Below, piece after piece: positions 7,283 through 11,008 of a stretch of DNA of 11,008 nt (position 1 is its first letter; every line of letters begins with the position of its first letter). The stretch lies in NCBI GenBank assembly GCA_050256015.1, contig JBFWIL010000074.1, positions 1 through 11,008 of the forward strand, written 5' to 3'. This DNA is from JBFWIL01 sp050256015 (GTDB lineage: Bacteria; Bacteroidota; Bacteroidia; Bacteroidales; Prolixibacteraceae). The notes beneath the pieces are model-generated. The model was given only the letters and a program-made list of their open reading frames with translations, ran no database searches and had not been told where the DNA came from. A program made the translations under genes and the position numbers.

Positions 7283-7319
7283 GGTAAAATGGTTATATTG
7301 TCAATCTTGACTTTTTTTT

Positions 7320-7351
7320 ATTCCTCTTTTGTGTCAAGACAAAAAAGGAAT
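7320..7351 (-). repeat. Hairpin in the presumed wbpE leader
   Basis: ATTCCTCTTTTGT (7320-7332) pairs with ACAAAAAAGGAAT (7339-7351) with a single C/A mismatch (7326 with 7345) around the 6-base loop GTCAAG. Read leftward it is followed by eight As, not Ts, so it is no terminator for wbpE transcription. Read rightward no gene ends here. Protection of the messenger or control of translation of the operon are possible roles. Confidence 0.5.
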
Positions 7352-7375
7352 TGGGATTTGGGGTGAATCCCCATT

Positions 7376-7414
7376 GCAAAAATAAGGGAATTCGGTGAAG
7401 TATGTTATTTTTGC
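7376..7414. promoter_or_regulatory. Perfect inverted repeat carrying two outward-facing -7 elements
   Basis: GCAAAAATAA (7376-7385) and TTATTTTTGC (7405-7414) are exact reverse complements, 10-bp arms with a 19-base spacer. Each arm contains TATTTTTG, which fits the TAnnTTTG consensus: on the plus strand at 7406-7413 aimed at the GT4 gene, and on the minus strand at 7384-7377 aimed at wbpE. No TTTG -33 box is found 19-21 bases behind either, so the promoters would need help or the repeat may instead be a binding site. The arms are too short and close to be a typical invertible capsule promoter. Confidence 0.45.
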
Positions 7415-7428
7415 TTAATATTCTGACC

Positions 7429-8721
7429 ATGGACAAGATCCTCATCATAACCTATTACTGGCCCCCCAGTGGAGGGGCCGGGGTACAGCGCTGGCTCAAG
7501 TTTACCAAATACCTGCCGGAACATGGCGTGGAACCTGTTGTACTGACCGTCGATCCGCTGCTGGCCAGCTATGCCCAGCGTGATGAAAGTCTGGAGCAGG
7601 AAGTACCCCCCGGTGTAGCGGTGTTTCGTACCCGTACTTTTGAATTTTACAACTTATATAAGCTGCTGACGGGGAAAAAAGAGATCCCCTACGGCGGTTT
7701 TGCCAATGCAGGGGAAACGTCATTTTTACAACGACTGGCCCGGATGATCCGGGGAAACTTTTTTTTGCCCGATCCCCGCGGGGGCTGGAACCGCTATGCC
7801 GTGAAAAAAGCCACGGAACTGATCCGTCAGTATGGCATCCGAACCGTGGTCACCACCAGTCCGCCGCATTCTTCCCAACTGATCGGGCTGAGGTTAAAAA
7901 AGAAGCTGGGTATCCGTTGGATCGCCGACCTGCGTGATCCGTGGACCGACATCTACTATTACTGCGAGCTTCATCATTCTTCTTTAGCCCGGAAGGTTGA
8001 CAGGGCCCTGGAACTGAAAGTTCTTCGAAATGCCGATCTGCTGATCACGGTGAGCCGGGATGTGAAGCAGCTTTTTGCCCGAAAACTTCCCGCGGGCGCT
8101 TCAGCTAAATTTTCGGTCATCCCCAACGGGTATGATGAAACCGACTTCTTGCAGGAGGTGGCTGTCACCGGCGGTAAATTAGTGATCACCTATACCGGCA
8201 CCATTTCCGAAGCATATGATATGACGGGCTTTCTGGATGCACTGTACCTGCTGGGCCGGGAACGGCACAAGGAACTGCTGCTCCGCTTCGTGGGTAAAGT
8301 CTCTCCTTCCGTTATTGAAAAGATCAGGCAGAAAGTGCCGGATATCGATCTGGATCTGGTTGGATACGTTGACCATCAGGCTTCCGTGCGTTATTTGTTG
8401 CGGTCGTCTATGCAACTTCTGATCATTCCGGGGGGTGAAAACAATAAGGGAATTGTTACCGGTAAATTCTTTGAATACATGGCATCGGGTAAGCCGGTGC
8501 TGGCCATCGGTCCGCGCGGAGGCGACCTGGAAGGACTGATCCGTGAAACGGGCTGCGGAAAGCTTTTTGAATATGATGAAACGGATCTCATGCGGGCCTA
8601 TGTGGACGATGTGCTGAACGGGCATGAGATTCAGCCGGTCGCGGAAAAGGTACAGGCCTATTCCAGAAGGGCACTGGCCGCGAAACTGGTGGCATCATTG
8701 GTTAATAAAAGAGGCTGTTAA
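7429..8721 (+). CDS. Glycosyltransferase, GT4 family
   Basis: Probable retaining glycosyltransferase of GT-B fold acting on lipid-linked surface-glycan precursors at the inner membrane. The preferred 430-residue form starts MDKILIITYYWPPSGGAGVQRW (residues 1-22), the normal beginning of this Bacteroidota group, with the glycine-rich acceptor-side loop near 13-18. An upstream in-frame ATG at 7402 would add nine hydrophobic residues but falls ahead of and within the candidate -7 element (7406-7413), so I reject it. Other marks: TTSPPHSSQLIGLRLKKKLGIRWIADLRDPWTD (142-174), SVIPNGYDETDF (229-240), ITYTGTISEAYD (253-264), and the donor-site helix GIVTGKFFEYMASGKPVLAIG (341-361), where E349 holds the position of the second conserved glutamate. 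Sugar and linkage cannot be told. It is divergent from the wbp operon, which suggests, without proof, that it works on the same glycan. Confidence 0.88.
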   Translation: MDKILIITYYWPPSGGAGVQRWLKFTKYLPEHGVEPVVLTVDPLLASYAQRDESLEQEVPPGVAVFRTRTFEFYNLYKLLTGKKEIPYGGFANAGETSFLQRLARMIRGNFFLPDPRGGWNRYAVKKATELIRQYGIRTVVTTSPPHSSQLIGLRLKKKLGIRWIADLRDPWTDIYYYCELHHSSLARKVDRALELKVLRNADLLITVSRDVKQLFARKLPAGASAKFSVIPNGYDETDFLQEVAVTGGKLVITYTGTISEAYDMTGFLDALYLLGRERHKELLLRFVGKVSPSVIEKIRQKVPDIDLDLVGYVDHQASVRYLLRSSMQLLIIPGGENNKGIVTGKFFEYMASGKPVLAIGPRGGDLEGLIRETGCGKLFEYDETDLMRAYVDDVLNGHEIQPVAEKVQAYSRRALAAKLVASLVNKRGC

Positions 8722-8735
8722 GAACAGCACTTCAC

Positions 8736-8789
8736 GATTGTAACCGCACGGTTTTTATCATTTAAAATTTATCTTTACAATCATTTTTT
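8736..8789 (+). terminator. Possible terminator or attenuator after the first GT4 gene
   Basis: GATTGTAA (8736-8743) is an exact reverse complement of TTACAATC (8775-8782), and six Ts follow at 8784-8789. Within the 31-base loop a minor hairpin AACC-GCAC-GGTT (8742-8753) precedes five Ts. Either could terminate transcription from the upstream gene. The stems are AT-rich and the loop long, so strength is doubtful. It lies exactly between the GC-richer and AT-richer halves of the locus. Confidence 0.35.
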
Positions 8790-8833
8790 CGGAAGATCCG
8801 TTGATCATGAATATTGCTGATAATAGTTGAGAA

Positions 8834-9955
8834 ATGAACATCCTTTTCATTACACAGCTTTTCCCGGCAGACAGGGAGGCAAAACATACTTCAGAAGCAT
8901 TGAGGGAATTCATTGAAGAGTGGGGGCGAAGCGGTCATCATGTAAAAGTAATACGGCCTTATTTTCGTTATGAAACAGAACCGTTTCCGGTCCCGTCCCG
9001 GTTTACAATAGGGGATCGGATCGATGTCGGGTTTGTCAGACCATTCCGGATCCCTTTGCTGAAGTTGAGCTGGTACAACCATAAAAAGATCATCAAAAAG
9101 CTTCAGATGAAACCGGATGTGATCATCTGTCATTTGTATAATGCCTATTTTACTTTTCACCGTCTCGCCAGGGAACTCGGGGTTCCTTTGATTATCGGCA
9201 TACATATGTCTGATATCCAACTTGCGAAAAACCGGTTTCATCGTTGGCGTCAAAAAAAAATTTTTAAGGATGCTGCTGCTTTCGCCTGCCGGTCATATGC
9301 CTATCAGAGATCTTTTTTGAACCTGTTCCCGGAATACGCTGACAGGACTTTCCCGGCACTTTCGGGAATCCCGGCGAAATACCTCGAATGGAGCAAAAGG
9401 AATCCTTCATTTGGAATGAACAGAATAATTTCTGTTGGCTGGCTTTACAAGCGAAAACAAATTGACAAAGTACTGGAAGTTTTAGCACAGTTACCGGAAC
9501 AATTCGTCTGGGAATATACGATAGTTGGCAGCGGGGAGGAAGAACAACCGCTGAAAAGGAAATGTCATGAATTAGGTCTTACTGAAAAGGTGAGATTCGA
9601 GGGAGAGTTAAAAAGAGATGAAGTCATTAAAGAACTTACAGCCAATGATATTTTTATTCTTCCGAGTTATAATGAAACTTTAGGGCTGGTTTATCTTGAA
9701 GCCATGGCCTGCGGGTGTATCACCATCGGAGCGCGGAATGAGGGGATAGACGGGATTATTGAAGACGGGGAAAATGGATTTTTATGTGAGGCCGGAAGTG
9801 GAGAATCCATCAAACAAAAATTAGTTCAGGCATTACAACTCACGCCGGTACAGAAGGAAAACATGATTAAAAAGAGTCTTCAGACGATCAGGGAATTTTC
9901 CGTGGAGCATCAGGCCAGAAAATATTTGGAAAACATCAATAAATACAGGTCATGA
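8834..9955 (+). CDS. Glycosyltransferase, GT4 family
   Basis: A 373-residue retaining glycosyltransferase of GT-B fold, probably one step in assembly of a surface polysaccharide. N-terminal domain: MNILFITQLFPADREAKHTSEALREFI (1-27), PDVIICHLYNAY (94-105), PLIIGIHMSDIQLA (118-131). C-terminal GT4 domain: IISVGWLYKRKQIDKVLEVL (198-217), YTIVGSGEEEQPL (228-240), VRFEGELKRDEV (253-264), and the donor motif PSYNETLGLVYLEAMACG (277-294) with the E-x7-E pair E281/E289, followed by GIDGIIEDGENGFL (304-317). Length is normal for the family. Its stop overlaps the start of the next gene (ATGA at 9952-9955), showing translational coupling. Codons end in A/T more often than in the preceding GT4 gene. A 7-codon upstream frame (8807-8830) ends three bases before its ATG. 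Donor and acceptor are not deducible. Confidence 0.92.
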   Translation: MNILFITQLFPADREAKHTSEALREFIEEWGRSGHHVKVIRPYFRYETEPFPVPSRFTIGDRIDVGFVRPFRIPLLKLSWYNHKKIIKKLQMKPDVIICHLYNAYFTFHRLARELGVPLIIGIHMSDIQLAKNRFHRWRQKKIFKDAAAFACRSYAYQRSFLNLFPEYADRTFPALSGIPAKYLEWSKRNPSFGMNRIISVGWLYKRKQIDKVLEVLAQLPEQFVWEYTIVGSGEEEQPLKRKCHELGLTEKVRFEGELKRDEVIKELTANDIFILPSYNETLGLVYLEAMACGCITIGARNEGIDGIIEDGENGFLCEAGSGESIKQKLVQALQLTPVQKENMIKKSLQTIREFSVEHQARKYLENINKYRS

Positions 9956-10809
9956 TCATTATCAGATTAAGGAGCGGATTAGGTAACCAGATGTTTCAGT
10001 ATGCTTTTTTTAAGCAAATGCAATATTGGCACGGGGCGGACCAGGTGAAACTAGACATATCCACGTATCACTGGAATGCTCATAATGGCAGAGAGATCGA
10101 CAAAATTTTCAATATTGATCTTGAAAAGGACAGTGTCCCTCCTGATGTTTCGCTGCAATATGCCGATGTCGGTTACAAACTTCATCACAGGATACTGAGA
10201 CGTTTAAGGGGGAGAAGACATCATGCTTATAAGTACTGGAAGGAGATTGATTTAGAAGAATACAAAACCTTGGATCAAGTGTATCTTGAAGGTTTCTGGA
10301 ATGAAGAAAAATATTTTAAAGACGTGCAGCCGGAGGTCCGGCAGGCATACAGGTTTAATGTTAACCTGAATGAAAAGGAATCAGTACTTTTGGATCAGAT
10401 GCAACAGGTGGAATCTGTTGCCGTGCACGTCAGACGGGGTGACTATAAAAAATTCCCGAAATCTTTTCCCATGTGTCAACCTTCATATTATGCCGAAGCG
10501 CAAAAGATCCTGAAGGAGAAAAAGAACGATCTGCATTTTTTTGTTTTTTCCGACGATATCGCCTGGTGCAGGAAAAAACTTTCTTTTTTGGATCATGTTG
10601 TATTTGTTGAGAATAAAAAACTCAGGAATGCATATAAAGATATGATGTTTATGAGCAGATGCAGGCATAACATCATTGCCAACAGTACATTTTCATGGTG
10701 GGCAGCCTGGTTGAACAACAATGCGGAGAAAATCGTCGTTTACCCGGAAAGTGTTTCCCTGACCTACAGTTCCATGCCATGCGGGTGGACCAGCCTCAAA
10801 TCCAAGTAG
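9952..10809 (+). CDS. Alpha-1,2-fucosyltransferase-type enzyme, GT11 family
   Basis: Inverting glycosyltransferase that would transfer L-fucose from GDP-fucose, usually to a galactose in alpha-1,2 linkage. The 285-residue product has the whole GT11 layout: N-terminal MIIIRLRSGLGNQMFQYAFF (1-20), the diagnostic motif I VAVHVRRGDY (156-165) that binds the GDP part, FFVFSDDIAWC (196-206), FMSRCRHNIIANSTFSWWAAWLN (233-255), and a short C-terminal end. Arg161, Arg162 and Asp164 of HVRRGD are intact, so it is predicted active. It starts inside the last codons of the preceding GT4 gene (4-base overlap), so the two enzymes probably act on the same glycan. No GDP-fucose synthesis genes (gmd, fcl or fkp) lie in the window. 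Some GT11 members act on other acceptors, so the linkage is an inference from the family. Confidence 0.92.
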   Translation: MIIIRLRSGLGNQMFQYAFFKQMQYWHGADQVKLDISTYHWNAHNGREIDKIFNIDLEKDSVPPDVSLQYADVGYKLHHRILRRLRGRRHHAYKYWKEIDLEEYKTLDQVYLEGFWNEEKYFKDVQPEVRQAYRFNVNLNEKESVLLDQMQQVESVAVHVRRGDYKKFPKSFPMCQPSYYAEAQKILKEKKNDLHFFVFSDDIAWCRKKLSFLDHVVFVENKKLRNAYKDMMFMSRCRHNIIANSTFSWWAAWLNNNAEKIVVYPESVSLTYSSMPCGWTSLKSK

Positions 10810-10872
10810 ATTTGATGAGCAATATCTTTTGGCTTTATTTCATTTTAAAATGTATATAGAGGAATAAAAACG

Positions 10873-11008
10873 ATGAAACGTAGAATAGAAATTTTAAAAT
10901 TATTTTTGGGAGATTATCTTGTATTACGGATTCTGGACCTGAAATTAAGATGGTTTCCAACTAAAACTCAAAAGGAAGGAATAGAGAAGGAATTCAACAA
11001 AAGGAAAC
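10873..11008 (+). CDS. 5' part of a gene cut by the window end, probably a glycan-modifying enzyme
   Basis: The frame from the ATG at 10873 stays open to the window end (45 full codons): MKRRIEILKLFLGDYLVLRI, then DLKLRWFPTKTQKEGIEKEF and NKRK. A good Shine-Dalgarno-like AGAGGAA (10858-10864) lies 8 bases before the ATG, better than for the other genes here. The basic, helical start resembles N-termini I associate with FkbM-type methyltransferases of polysaccharide loci, but no catalytic motif is reached, so the function is a guess. It begins 63 bases after the fucosyltransferase stop, in the same direction and with the same AT-rich composition, and probably belongs to the same operon. Confidence 0.6.
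   Translation, partial: MKRRIEILKLFLGDYLVLRILDLKLRWFPTKTQKEGIEKEFNKRK

Larger units (their letters stand above)
7283..7428. promoter_or_regulatory. Divergent control region between wbpE and the first GT4 gene
   Basis: 146 bases hold four symmetric elements in a row. From left: GTCAA-TC-TTGAC (7300-7311); a 13-nt-arm hairpin (7320-7351); a hairpin of GGGATT/AATCCC (7353-7358 and 7366-7371); and the 10-bp inverted repeat with outward -7-like elements (7376-7414). TCTTGAC at 7305-7311 recurs inverted as GTCAAGA at 7333-7339. If the leftward start is near 7370, the wbp messenger has a leader of about 88 bases folded into these structures, while the rightward leader would be only about 9 bases. 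Confidence 0.6.

Noticed and set aside
7283..7428. Possibility of a phase-variable invertible promoter, as in Bacteroides capsule loci.
   Set aside because: The arms are only 10 bp and 19 bases apart, far smaller than known invertible segments, and no site-specific recombinase gene is in the window.
1..11008. Search for a mobile element, phage, defence system, CRISPR array, tRNA or rRNA.
   Set aside because: No transposase, integrase, nuclease, regularly spaced repeats or tRNA-like folds were seen; all large frames are accounted for by the listed genes.

Overview
The window looks like chromosomal DNA of a Bacteroidota (Bacteroidetes) bacterium. Reasons: a single-chain 517-residue glycyl-tRNA synthetase, a small DUF4834-type membrane protein next to it, exact matches to the phylum's TAnnTTTG -7 promoter element, starts mostly without a strong Shine-Dalgarno, and closest remembered relatives of several genes in this phylum. 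No tRNA, rRNA, CRISPR array, transposase or phage gene was seen.

Left part (1-3118). On the minus strand are glyQS (2-1555) and a DUF4834-like small protein (1639-1899). An AT-rich gap of 585 bases follows, with hairpins, a palindrome and a good promoter. It leads into a plus-strand gene for a secreted protein of unknown function (2485-2967), closed by a strong intrinsic terminator (3084-3118).

Middle (3136-7282, minus strand). Four genes in the transcription order wbpE-wbpD-wbpA-wbpB encode the complete route from UDP-GlcNAc to UDP-2,3-diacetamido-2,3-dideoxy-glucuronic acid: C6 oxidation (WbpA), C3 oxidation (WbpB), transamination (WbpE) and N-acetylation (WbpD). In Pseudomonas this feeds B-band O-antigen. 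In Porphyromonas the same pathway is tied to A-LPS and to anchoring of type IX secretion cargo, so either use is possible here. No WbpI-type 2-epimerase is visible.

Right part (7429-11008, plus strand). Divergent from the wbp operon lies a GT4 glycosyltransferase (7429-8721). After a possible terminator come a second GT4 enzyme, a GT11 (alpha-1,2-fucosyltransferase-type) enzyme overlapping it by 4 bases, and the start of another gene cut by the window end. This last block is visibly more AT-rich, as expected of a variable surface-glycan cassette.

The 146-base divergent region (7283-7428) is the most structured non-coding stretch: a perfect 10-bp inverted repeat whose two arms each contain a -7-like element facing outward, two hairpins in the presumed wbpE leader, and a small palindrome. 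I found no clearly unprecedented system; that control region and the composition break near 8.72-8.83 kb are the best leads.
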